In this document: one piece after another, positions 37,565 through 51,004 of the stretch
Numbering within the stretch: position 1 is the stretch's first letter
Layout of the letters: each line of letters starts with the position of its first letter
Assembly (NCBI RefSeq): GCF_958295425.1
Contig: NC_081152.1
Location: forward strand, 1,738,717-1,802,716
DNA from: Solea solea
Lineage: Eukaryota; Chordata; Actinopteri; Pleuronectiformes; Soleidae
Direction: 5' to 3'
DNA length: 64,000 nucleotides
Notes under the pieces: generated by a model
Database searches by the model: none
The model's input: the letters and a program-made list of their open reading frames with translations, nothing else
What the model was told of the DNA's origin: nothing
Translations under genes and position numbers: made by a program

Positions 37565-39685
37565 GTAAGCCACCATTTTATTTCCATACTCTTATCATAG
37601 GTATTCATTTAAAAAAATATATATTTTTCCTCTTGCATAACTAATTGAATATAAAGGCTCGGACCTTTATCTGCCTCATAAACTTATGGTAAGTAAACTT
37701 TGTTTCTTTAGCAGTTGCAATGGAACATCAGTGACAGGGACGTGCACATATGTAGAATACTTAATGTAAAATGAATAAACAAAGTAATTATAAAAAGTAA
37801 ACTATTTAGTTGTGTATCCCGTGTAGCTGTGAGTGTTATGTAACTGCCATTTCTTTTTTTTTGTCAACATGAGTTTATTCACATGATCATAATACTGAGG
37901 TTTGGAAGACATGCAATTCAGCTGCAGTTCTAAAAAGCAATAAAATGCTGGTTTATTATTAGGCTATTTATTGTTGAATATAAAGACTTTAACATTGAAC
38001 ATTCAAAAAAAAACAAAAATAAATAATGGAAAACCTTTTTAATGAATGTATTTATTCAATAAAAAACACACAAAAAGGGCAGGGGCTCAAGCCCCCCTTG
38101 GGCCTTACGTGTGCATGTGCCTGATCAGTGGTAGAGCGGGTCGTCTTTCAACTTGAAGGTTGTGGGTTTGATTCCTGGCTCTGCTAGTCTACATGCCAAT
38201 GTGTCCTCCTTGGGCGAGACACTTAATCCCATGTTGCGTCTGACGCTGTGTCGGCAGCTTGTGAATGTGTATGAAAGATGAGTGATAAAAGCACTGCACA
38301 TAGATGTGTGAGTGAATGGGTGAATGGCAAAGCTGTAGTTTAAAGCTGCATCAAGACTAGAAAAGCGTTATATAAATAAAGACCATTTACCATTGACCAT
38401 GTCCATCACAACACAAGACACAAGAGTTGTTTGAAAGGATTCTGAGAGCCCCAGGTTAAATGTGAGGCTTTATCAATTGACTCATCCTGAGAATTTCCTT
38501 TTTGAATTATAATTAAGAGCTGCCCTCAGGTGCACTTGCCTACTCTAGTCTGTCCTGCTGCAATGGCCCAGTGCCATGCTGCTGACAACTCTGTCAGATG
38601 TCTTACACTATAGCATGACCTTCACCACCAACTTCTTAATATCTATCTTAAATAGAAACAATATTAACTGATTTAAAACTGTAGTACGACAAACAGCTGT
38701 TTTAGTGGATTCACCCAGACTCATTTATGTGTGGACAGAGTTTTTATTATTTATATTGATCTTTATATTAAGCCTTATTTAGCCTATGCACTAATTAAAT
38801 ACCTAGTTTGGTATATGCTGTTTATATTCTTAATTTAATTTGATTTTGTTGCCAATTCTATTTTGGTATTTTGTATTTTTTCATCAATCTTCTACCTCTT
38901 TATTGTCCACATGAGGGATCGTGGGGGGCACTGGTGTCATATGGCGAAAGGCGGGGTCACACCCTGCCTGGACAGGTCACTAGATTTTGTATTTTTATAT
39001 TCTTAATTCCATTTTTATTTGAAATGCTAATTGATAATTCTCTTCCTGTTTTGGTATTTTATATTTTCCAATTTTTATTCTGTTTTATTGGATCACTATT
39101 TCTATGACTATTTTGGTATTTGCATTTTTTGACTTTAGTTTTTATTTAATTGCCAATGCTGTTACTTTTTGTATATTTTATGCATTAAACTAATCCTTTT
39201 GTATTTGTCACCTGTCGTCCTCTGACCCCTTTGCACATTGTGCTACATTGATAGCTGCTGTGCAATCAATGCTACTGTAATCTAATCAGATTAGATCTCA
39301 AATTTGATTTGCTGTAAATCCAGCAGTTCACGTGGGATGCACTCTTTTTCTTTCTATTCGCCAGTAGCACAATTTACCGAAAGAGACAGCGCTGTGTGGC
39401 GCTATATCACATTTGAACACTTTAACCGAAGCAGGACGATGTTTTAGGTCAACAAAAGTCAGACGTGTCTGAGAACTACATTTCCCAGGGTCCTCTGCGC
39501 GGCGAGGGCGGGACCGGCAGGGACTGAAGCTTTATAAACAACAGAAACAGGTCAGCAGCTGTGTGTGAATCAGAGATACTGACGAGACACCGGCGGACTC
39601 TTACAGGACGTTATCGAGTGAAAGCGAGACACTGTTGTGGTCACTAGCAGTGAGTGTGTGTGTGTGTGTGTGTGTTTGTGAGTGA

Positions 39686-39731
<46 letters not shown>

Positions 39732-39958
39732 ATAAACAAAGCCGCTGCAGGACTCTGACAGACTGACACTGTGCGCGCGCGCGTGCGCGTGTGTATGTGT
39801 CTGATTATTAGGAGCAGACAGAGTCAGAGTCATGGCAATTAATAAGTCCCGGGTGGCTATAGGGTTTATAGTTGCCGGTGTGTTGGCCGTGGTCTTCGGG
39901 ACCGTCCTCACGTTCGTGGGACCGTTAATAATCGACGACCAAATAGTCAAGGTAAGCA

Positions 39959-39989
<31 letters not shown>

Positions 39990-42900
39990 ACAGGCTGTGG
40001 GGACCACTCAGTCACATTATGGGGACTGTCTTCCTTATGGGGACAAAAAGCTAGTCCACATAATGTAAATGATTACATTTTAAGGGCAAAGACATGTTGT
40101 AGGTTGGGTTGGGGTTAGGGTTAGGTAAGTAGTAGTTAAGGTTAAGGTTAGAGTAAGTCTCCAGGAAATGAATGGAAGTCAATGTAATGTCCTCTGAAGT
40201 GATGGAAACCAGACTATGTGTGTTGTAAGGCTGAAGGAGGTGAGTATACTTGAGGACACTTTCTGTCACACAAGGACATTTTAGCTAGAGATGGAATACA
40301 TTTAGGTTGAATTTATACAACCATCAAAATAATCATAGTACAATCATTTAGACGTATAATGAGATTGCTGGTTGTGTCACTGCTAAGTCCCAAAACTTAA
40401 TGTGCTTCCGTGGGATTGAGCCCATTTGACCTGTTGAAGTACCTGTATCTGTAAGTCTGAATGGCCTACTTTATTTTATTTATTTATAAATGCAACCCTC
40501 TCAGTGAAACCAAATCTTTTTTTCAAGTAAAGAAACGCCCAAACTCTTCAGCTACAAGCTAAAGCAGCTACACATCACTTTTTGGCCTTAAGGATGATTG
40601 CAAATTTAAAACAGGGGTCTCACTCAAATGACCTGGGGGCCACTGATCATCTAGTGTGGTCAGTAAGGGGGCTGGTCACATGGAAATAAAAGGTCAAACT
40701 TTACGTGGTAAACAACTGATCACCACAGGGTGGGTCGAATTATATTAAGATGATATAATATTCCAGCGTAATATCGCAAGGATGTTTGTGATGATATTTA
40801 CTGTATGTGTTATTGAAAAACATATATTTGCATGATGAAATTGTTTTTTATGATGCAAAATTGATCTTTTACCAAAAACTAAATGAATGAATAAGCTGAT
40901 GTTAATTGGTGGCCGCATGAAATGGACTGGAGCTCTGCTGTAAATAATATTAATTACAGGACTTTACAATCATATAAACCAGCAACAAATAAACAAACAA
41001 GGATATCAGACATAACTATCACCTTATATTTGAATGTTAGCAGCTGTACGTGTAATCATATATTCATTCTGTGATATGTCTTAGTAGAAGTGGAACTAGT
41101 CGACAGGCTGCTTGGAATGTTTGTATACAATGAAAGGGTCTATATGGACCTGATGTTTTATTTTATTTGTATTTTCTGATCAGTTTGACAAAAGAACACA
41201 GTGAAATGTAAATGGCTGCGTCTGTTAAAGTTTGTTAAAACAATAAATTACTTTATAAAGCCACTTTTTGTTATATATCAATCTTTGGATCTCCCGTCAT
41301 AATGAATTTCCATGAAAATACATCAAGTTAAGTTTCTCAGCAGTTTTTAGGTGAGATTAACTTGAAAATAAAGCTGTAGTCAGTAACTTTTAAATTGTCA
41401 AAAGAGTTCACACAAAGCTCATAAAGCTCATCAGTTCTACACGACTGACTTTGTTTTATAGTGGAGTAGTGTAGATCTCGTGTCACCCGGTGACATTCCC
41501 ATGCCGCACACAGGAAGTGACACACATGCAGGCATCCGTAGCTTTGAGATGCAACAAACGGGTTGGAGTATTCTTGTCCCTGTCCATCTGTGTACTGCAG
41601 CAGCATTTCAAATGATGGACATTATTTCAAATAAAGCTGGTCAATAATAACGACATCAAAAATCACTGCAGCATCATGGGTTTTTTTTCTTCAGTGACAA
41701 AATGTTAAGCTTATTAATTATTAGCGTATTCTTCTCATCCCTCTTATTTCAGAACACGGTGATTGACCCAAATAATGACATGACCTACACCATGTGGAGG
41801 GACATCCCCGTGCCCTTCTTCATGTCGGTCTACTTTTTCAACATCCTCAACCCTCAGGAGTTTCTGAAAGGAGAAAAGCCAATGGTGGAGCAGCGAGGAC
41901 CTTATGTGTACAGGTGCATGATTAACACACACACACACACACACACACTGTCAGACAGCACATGGAGCCGTCTACTGTGCACACTGGTTTTGCTGTATTG
42001 TACTTTACTATCAGTAAACTTTGTCCCGCAGCCATGTGTTGCAAGATGGTTTGACAGTTCATCTTCCTTGCTTTGTAAAAGAAAACCTGGAAACATTATT
42101 TGTATTTAATTATATAGTTTATTTGGCGGGGACAATGCAAATTACCATAGTTCAGTCTGCTATGCAAATTAGAGCTGAAACAATTAATTGATTATTAATC
42201 GATTTACTAAATTATTTCGACAACTATTTTGATAATCGATGAATCGGTTTGAAGCTTTTGTCATGATTAAAATAACATTTCCGATTGTTTAAGCTTCTTA
42301 AATGTGAATATTTTCTTGCTTTCTTTGCTCTGGACGACAAAGAACTCATTAAAAGTGAATCATTTGGTTTGTGGACAAAACAAGACATTTGAGAACATCA
42401 TCATTTCCAGGTTTGAAAAACACTCATCAACGTTTTTGAAGGTTTTCCGATATTTGATAGACCAAAGGATTAATCAATTAATTTAAAATAATCATTAGTT
42501 GCAGCTCTAATGTAAATGCTGCAGTAACTGATGGTTTGCACATAGATATTATAGCTATTGCTAGTTTCCAACTCCTGTCTCTAGTTAGGCCTTCAAATGA
42601 AAAAAAAAAAAACAGACTACAAACAATAACAGGTCTGATTTAAAAAGAAAAAAAAGAAAGAAAAGTGAATAAAGGACAAGAATTTAAAATGTAAAATAAC
42701 ATTTAAGAACTGACCGGTGGAAGATATGCTCACATCTCTGATTTGGCTTCAGTATGTAATTTATGTTGTCTCCCAGTCAAAACCATAAGAAACGTAGAGG
42801 TCGACCAATATCTGTGAGCAGTGCAGTGATTTTAATTACCATTTTAGAGAAACAAATGTGCGGCCGATCAAATCAAATCAAATGAATCAAAATCAAAAGA

Positions 42901-44947
42901 GAGAGCAAATGACGTGATGCATGGGACATGCAAAGAACATGACAAAGGTGGTGCAGAGATGTAGAGCATGCTGCAAATCAATAAAAGTGGACGCCGTTTG
43001 CAAAGCGGCTCTTACAAGTTGCCCTCCCATCTTATGGGGACATTCAGTCCTTGAATTTGAGGGAATTGCGTGGGAACTCTGTTAAAACATCCATCCATCC
43101 ATCCATCGTCGACCGCTTTATCCTCCACAGGAGGGACGCGGGGGGTTGCTGTGCCAATGTCAGCTGACATAGGGCGACAGTGATTGTGAGACCATTAATC
43201 ATCATAAATGTGTGGTCGCTCACCCCGATGACTAAATCTACCTCCATCCTACCTTATTGGCCGCACTTTTCTTATCATTAAAGTTGCAACTGTAATGACA
43301 GATACTTGCTTAATCCTTACTTTGTCTTGTTTGATGTTATTACCAAGCTGTAACTTTGTTATTACTGTAGAAATAAAATGGTATTGCCAAAATACTTCCT
43401 CCCTATTACAAAATGAATAGACTATACACCTTATTGCTACTGTACTCCACTGTAAAGGCAATATAGTGACATCAAGTCAGTCTGATACAGTCATTTAACA
43501 TCTTATTTACATATGTTACAAATTTGTGCTGATGCATTTACACACTACCTTAAAAACAGAACGCTCCAGCGCCAAAGAAGTCTTCAAGTCAAATTGTCTT
43601 CTTCTAATCTACAGTCAATCTTATCTGCCACCGTCTTCTTTATCACGTTACCTTTATATAAGGTCTTTGGACCTTGAACCTCAGGGTTTGCCTTCACGTC
43701 CTGCTGGACTATTAGAGACCAAGTTGTGCATCATATCAATGCATGTTTCTCTTTCATTTTCTTCAGAAAACGCATTCAGAAAGACAACATCACGTTTCAT
43801 CCCAATGATACCGTGTCGTACCTAGAATACAGATCGTATTTCTTCGAGCCTTCCATGTCTGCAGGGAATGAGTCTGATGTTGTGACGATACCGAACATGT
43901 TGGTGCTGGTAAGGACGTGGTTTCCACTCACTCCCCACACATCTCACATTTGAATTGAGCCTCAAACTCTGCAGCCGGTCTGCTTTGTTACAATCTGCCC
44001 AATGTGTGTTCTGCAGGGTGCAGCGATAATGATGGAAAACCAGCCGTACCTCGTACGCTTAATGATCAGCGCCACGTTCAAAAAATTCAAGGAGGGGCCC
44101 TTATTGACCAAAACTGTTGGGGAGCTGATGTGGGGCTATGACAGTGAACTGGTGGAGTTCCTGAATAAATACTTTCCTGGCATGCTGCCCTCAACGGGAA
44201 AGTTTGGCCTTTTTGCTGAAGTGAGTGTTTGAACAGGTTTATTTTGTTTTATTATGTCTACGTAATTGCTGCAACAATTATTTAATTAATCTATTATTAA
44301 TTGTCAACTATTTAGATAATCGATTAATTGGTTTGAGTGTTTGTTTTTTTTTCAAATTTAAAAAGCATCTTTCAGATTTTTCTTTCTGGTTACTTTGCTC
44401 CATATAACAAAGAAATCATTAAGACTGAATCATTTTGGTTTGTGGACAAAACAAGACTCTCAAGAACATCATCATTTCTAGATTTCGTAAACATTTTTCA
44501 ACATTTTCTGATAATTTACCGACTAAACAAGTACTTGATTAATTGAGAAAAATAATTGACAGTTATTAGCATTTATTAGTTAATAAAGTTTATCTGTTCA
44601 CCCTTTGGAAATGTATATTATATTATAATTTATATTTTCTTTCCGTACAGAAAGAACTGATGGAGCTTACCACAACTGTGTTTACCACAACTGCAATTGG
44701 CTGCTGCTTGTAAACGTGAACATGTCTCAAACCACAAAGCACGTGAAACTAAGCAATAGAGCCCTCGAAGTAACACAATTTGGCCAAAATCCAGTGTTGT
44801 AAGCAGGCTGAGCAAAGTCAGCTACAGAGTGGAGTGAGATGTATTCCCAATAAGATCATTTGCTCTGTCATCATAATCCTCTTCCTCACTTCTGACACTG
44901 GTATATCTAAATTAGATTAAGATGGAGGGAGCGATAATGTTACTCTA

Positions 44948-44983
<36 letters not shown>

Positions 44984-46259
44984 TATTTTTTTGTTATTCG
45001 TCTCATTTTCTTCGCACACTGGTCAAAGTTCACACAGTAATCCCCCCGGCAGTCTAGGTCTATAGCAGCATAACTAAGAGATGGTTCAGGTTTCAGATGT
45101 CAGCCATAATACAGATAACTCATATTCATCTGGTGAGTGAGACTACAGTACATATTCATGGAGATAAAATATGTTCATTTTTATCATCTAGTTCAACAAC
45201 TCCAACACTGGTCTGTTCACCATCTTCACCGGGCAGAACGACATCAGGAAGGCTCATAAAGTAGATTCATGGAATGGCCTGACAGAGGTGAGATGTGATC
45301 ACCGGCCCTGTGGGTTTTCTTTTATATCACTCCTGCTTCTTACTCACCCCCCACCACCCCCCCCCCACTGTCCTTTCCATTAACAGCTGAACTACTGGAG
45401 AACTCCCCAGTGTAACATGATCAATGGAACAGCTGGGCAATTGTGGCCTCCTTTTATGACAAAAGAATCAACTCTGCCTTTTTACAGCCCTGACGCATGC
45501 AGGTAAGTGATATCTTGTTGTCTTTCTCTAATAGTCTTTTTAATGGTTCCATCCCATTCCAGCGTCTGTCATATGGGTCCTGTTCTTGAAGCGGTGTCCC
45601 ATTTTGAAGGGCTAGATTTCAACCGCTTCAAGAGACAAGGGGCCAAATATTAGAGTAATAGGACTGGTCTTTAGCCCTACCCCTCCATTCACGTGTAGGC
45701 ATATGGTATACTGATTCTCAGTGAGTCTCAATTTTTGATGATGGGTATAACTACAGCCGTTAAATTGTTGTTTTTTTGGACAACTACATGTATCGCCAGC
45801 AATATGCTTACGTGATGACGTATCACATTCTTGTAGGGCTGTCTCATTCTGTAGGCCTAGATTTTATCCACTAGCCGGGATTGGCCATAGCCCTATCCAT
45901 TCGTTCTTATGTAGACACATACCCCCCTCTGTAGGCACATACCCCCTAATGAAATATATCTTAGAATGAAAGAAACCAAAGAAACTGAAGCTACAGTCAT
46001 TAGCCTGTTGTATGGCTACACTAACCACAACAAAGCGAGTCAAAGCATAGACTGTCCCTCCAGTATTTCCAGGTGCTGAAAATGTTTTCTGACTGCTATG
46101 CTGCAGACCGGGTCAAAAGAATGTCTCAAGCTCAACCCAGTGATAAAATAACAGCTGATGACGGCATCTGTTAAATCCATGTGGAAAAACTACTGAAATC
46201 ATTGGAGTAGATTTCAAACACTTGCAATTCTGTATAATATTAATATTGATTACAAAATT

Positions 46260-46304
<45 letters not shown>

Positions 46305-49036
46305 TTTTTTTAATAATATTAATATTACAATATTAAATATGAATAATTGTATTATAATGATGATGATAATAATACTCATTTCAAGAGACAAGGGGTATAG
46401 GAACTAAAATGAGAATGAGTTTTCTATGTTTTTTGCAGATCTATGGAGCTTGTTTACCAGCGCCCTGGAGTGATGAAGGGTATTCCACTATATCGTTTTG
46501 TTGCACCTAAGACCTTGTTTGCCAATGGGACAGATTATGCCCCCAATGAAGGTTTCTGCCCCTGCAGACAGGCCGGTCTGCTGAATGTCAGCAGCTGTCG
46601 CTTCGGTGAGTTCTCATGAGAAATACACCATCTGATTAATGTCCGAGTCGCCCACTGCACATCATCCATTTGGTCTTGCTGTCAGTGTCTGTGTTAAATA
46701 GCCCTGTGTTGTTTTTCAGGCTCTCCAGTCTTTATCTCTCATCCTCATTTCTACAACGCTGATCCTGTGCTACTGGACTACGTGCAGGGCCTCAGTCCAA
46801 ATGAGGATGAGCATGGCCTCTTCATCGACATTCACCCAGTGAGTACACGCACATGAACATGACACACGTCTTTGTGAGTTGGTGCTACATGTCTGACTAT
46901 TGATGGCTGGGGTCGTACACACACCAATCAGAAGCTTATTTTTGGCAAGTTGTAAGAGTTTTTATTTGATTATTTAAGTATTTGCTTCATTGTGAAAAGT
47001 TGAAAAGACTGTTTTTAATCTATATAAACATACATCTTTCCTCTTCAGTGACGGCTAATTAGTTTGTGGACTTCGTACTGTATGTTTGCAGAAGTGATGC
47101 AATTTACAAGCTTTCTTGAATGCATCTTGAAGCTGCTCCACTAAGCTCAACACACCGTAGCTCTCCCAGGAGTTATCGTTAGCTGCTCCTGTTAGTTTAG
47201 CGTCCTCCTGAACTCCTTGTACTTTCACTTGTTCTCATGGGCTGAAGTTTCGAGTTTTTTAATATTTGACCCAGTGTAGCATGCATGCATGTGCACTTAA
47301 TCTCACATTCCATTCCAATTGTGTTGATTTCCCGGCATGGGTTTGCCCTCCTTCGTATCTTCTTGTATTCTTCAAGCTTTGGGTTGTACATTTGTAGGTT
47401 GCATAACCTCATGAAAGCCTCCATGTTTACCGTAGCAAAGTTTTGGCCAAACTAAGAGCACACCATCAAGAACACCAAAGAGAGTTGTGCTACATGTGCT
47501 ACATACTGACCCTATGTCCGCATAAAGTCCGTAGGTGATAACGAGGTCATTGGTGGACAGCGACATTTACGTCGTATTGACCACAGTGGACCTGTGTGGA
47601 CTGATGGTTGCTGATAATATGATACAGACCTCAAGTTGCTAAACCCTGACCAAAGTCCACTTCAGCATTATGTATTTGTGCGAACAGGCCAGAATAGCCT
47701 CACAGCAATGGTTTTTAATAAAGTGCTCCTCAAAACTGACCCAAAAAGACAAAGGACACATTGTAATCCTCATATCTGACAGCTTTCATTAGATAAAGGG
47801 CAGTACTGGCCTATTGACCCTCACCTCCTTCACCTTTAAAAACCATTAAGACATACTTGTAGATGCCAAAAGCCCCATAAAAATGAATTTCTCTTTATCC
47901 TGTCACTTTAATTTGTGTCTTGAAAAAAAGAATTTAAAAGTTGATAAGTGCTTAAAAATTAGATTCCAAATCATCAAATTCAGCAACTTCTTCTGCTGTG
48001 AATCACTGACGGCATGTGCACTGGAGGATATGAACACATACACACACACACACGAGTCATGAGTGAATGGGTAAACCACTGAGAACATTTTAGATGAACT
48101 TTTTAGATGAACTTATCCTAACTATGGCCCTGGTGCGTCATCCAGCCACATTTTAAACGCGCCTAACGTCCTGAACAGAAGTCTGGGGTGAAAATGTTTC
48201 AGTGTTTACTGTTTATGATAGTTATAATTCTGCATTTGCTTTGCATGCACTCATAAAAATGGATCGCTCTGATCAGCGCGTGAGTGTCTCCACAGACACA
48301 AAAACAAAACACTGCCATAGACCTTATTTTTGAAATGGGGACGTAACTAGGAGTCTGATTCCCTACCTTTTTTTGGGTGTGTCGAATACTGCAGGATTTG
48401 ACATCGATGCGATATCACAATAGTCCACTAATCAAATTATATTAATTATAGTTAAAATATTTAATTGCTGTGGTAAAAACTTGTCAAGAATTGACAAAGC
48501 TATTCTCTTAAGAAACTGAACACACTTCAAACACATACATGGAGTGCTGTTAGTTAAAGGCTTCAGACAAAACACTGACATATAACGAGCTTTGTACATG
48601 ATATCTGGTGAAAGAAAAACAAACAGAAGGTGAGAACAGATTGCTGTAGTGGGGTCATTGAGGTCATCTGTACCGCAGTGATTATATATCATGGTTTGCA
48701 AACTTTGTATGGTATGGTGTAAATAGTTGATTGTTAGGTTTCATCACGTGTACTATTTTCATAAGCAACAGATGTTACACTGATATTGATGCATTTTCTC
48801 ACTCTCCTTTAGGCCCTTTATCTTTTTTTAGTTATCTTTACAGTGTAGGCGGTTGTTGAGTAGTCATTCTTTTTTTTTTCAAAGTGAGAAAATAGTAAAA
48901 AAACAAAAGATAAAAATAAAAGTTATGAATCAATAATGTGAAAGAAAATCCTGCATACTGTACCTTTTTTAAAGCTGTTTGAAAATGATGTGTGTATTTG
49001 TAAAACAGTTACTCATGTAGAAACCCCTTAGTAGAA

Positions 49037-49069
<33 letters not shown>

Positions 49070-50926
49070 CTTTTTATCTTTAATGAATTTAATGGTTTCA
49101 GAATCAGAAAAAGCTTTATTGCCAAGTACGATTTTACACATACAAGGAATTTGTTCTGGTGTCGTTGGTGCACAACAAACATTCTCTAAATATAAACTAT
49201 TAAAAATATAACAATATAAGTATATATACACAGTATGTTTTTTTAAAAGAAGTAAAAGAGCAGTACAGCTGTACAGTTTGTGGAATTGTTCGTTCATACA
49301 TTTTATTTCCTTTTATACTATGAGCAGTGCACGGAACAGAGGTCCGAGGTCATCAAAGAGCGGAACTGATAATCACTATCATGGTGTTTGTTAGTCCGTT
49401 CTGATCTGCTGCTGATAATGAAGTAAACGTAGAGGTGCTGGACTGAACCTTCATGCTTGTTTCCTTATTGTTAAGTCACAGCTTTCGCTGATAACGATAA
49501 CGATAACGATTATATTGCCATGCGATAGCGCAGTAAAAGTGGACCGATGATTACATTACATTGGCTTGTCAATAAATTACAAACACTAAGGATAACTGAG
49601 GTTGATGTAACCTGATGAGCCATGATTCAGCACTTTAACCTTTAGTGTGTGATAAGGTAATTGGAAATTGGGCAGTTTATCTATAATTACAGTTGTTATG
49701 AGACGAGGGTTGTTAGAAAACCCTATAAAAATAATCCTTGACTGTGCAAATGCCAATCCACATAAAACCATATTTAATCACCAGGTTTAATGATGAGTAA
49801 CGTTTAGACAAGAGAATCTAGCACATTGTTATCACGTTAATAGTGAACCAAAATCACTTGGTGTAGGATTTGTCTCAAATTTAGTCTTATTTGCCACTTT
49901 ATTAGGTACACCTGGTTAACTACTTAACACATAACTAATCAGCCAGTTACATTCAAGTGGGCAAACACAGGTGGGGCCACCACAGAAACCACAAACAAAC
50001 TATCTTGGGACCCATCAGATTGAATATAAACCTTGGGGCTCACATGGACATGCTGGGTGGGATTGTACATGGCATGGCTTGTGGTCTGAGTATTTTAGAA
50101 ACTGCTGAAGAATCCTGGAAAAAATGCCATGTTTGAAAGCAGAGGTCAGAGATTTGAACTGAAAAGTAAAGATCAGGAAGAGACTGAACAATGTTTCTTC
50201 ATTTATCAGAACTAAAAAAAACAAACCTGTGCTATAAACTAATTCTCCTCAACTCTTGAACAGTTGACTCTTGCCACTTATATGATCTATTCAAGGACCA
50301 AAACCCCCAAAAAGAATAAGAAAAAGACAAAGTAATAGTAGAAATTGTACATTTTTAAGAGGGCATTCAAAGTGGACCCCAGCCCAAGCTGCACCCAGAG
50401 CGCCCTCTGCTGGACCACGTGGTTACAATTACTTCAGACAGTCTGATCTACTAAGCTTTATATTTTCACCCTGTCAGCTGGGATTGGCTCCAGCAGCCCC
50501 GCGGCTCTCATGTGGAGGATAAAATGGTAGACAATGAATGAATGAATGACTTTCACTTTTTTCCATTTAATTGAAAATATAAAGCCTAGAAGCAGATCAC
50601 ATCGTCTGAAGTAATTACCACATGGTCCAGCAGAGGACACCTATGGTCAATGTAGAGTGTCCAGGTAACATTTACATGTTTTTGGACTGTGGGAGGAAGC
50701 TACGTACACACAAGGAAAACATGAAAACTCACAAAAAGCCCCGAACTGGCAACCTTCTTGCTGTGAGGCAACAGTGCTAACCATGTGCACCACCATGTGC
50801 ACCACCATGTGCACCACATATGCACCACCATGAAACTTAACAAATACAATACTCTATCCTGTACTCTCTAAACCCTCACAGTTGTGTCTGGAATATACAG
50901 ATGACAATCTTTCTATAGCAATTCCG

Positions 50927-51004
<78 letters not shown>

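Noticed and set aside
39964..40150. Telomere-like GGGTTAG sequence as an interstitial telomere
   Set aside because: Only a few irregular units inside a dispersed repeat that recurs near 61800.
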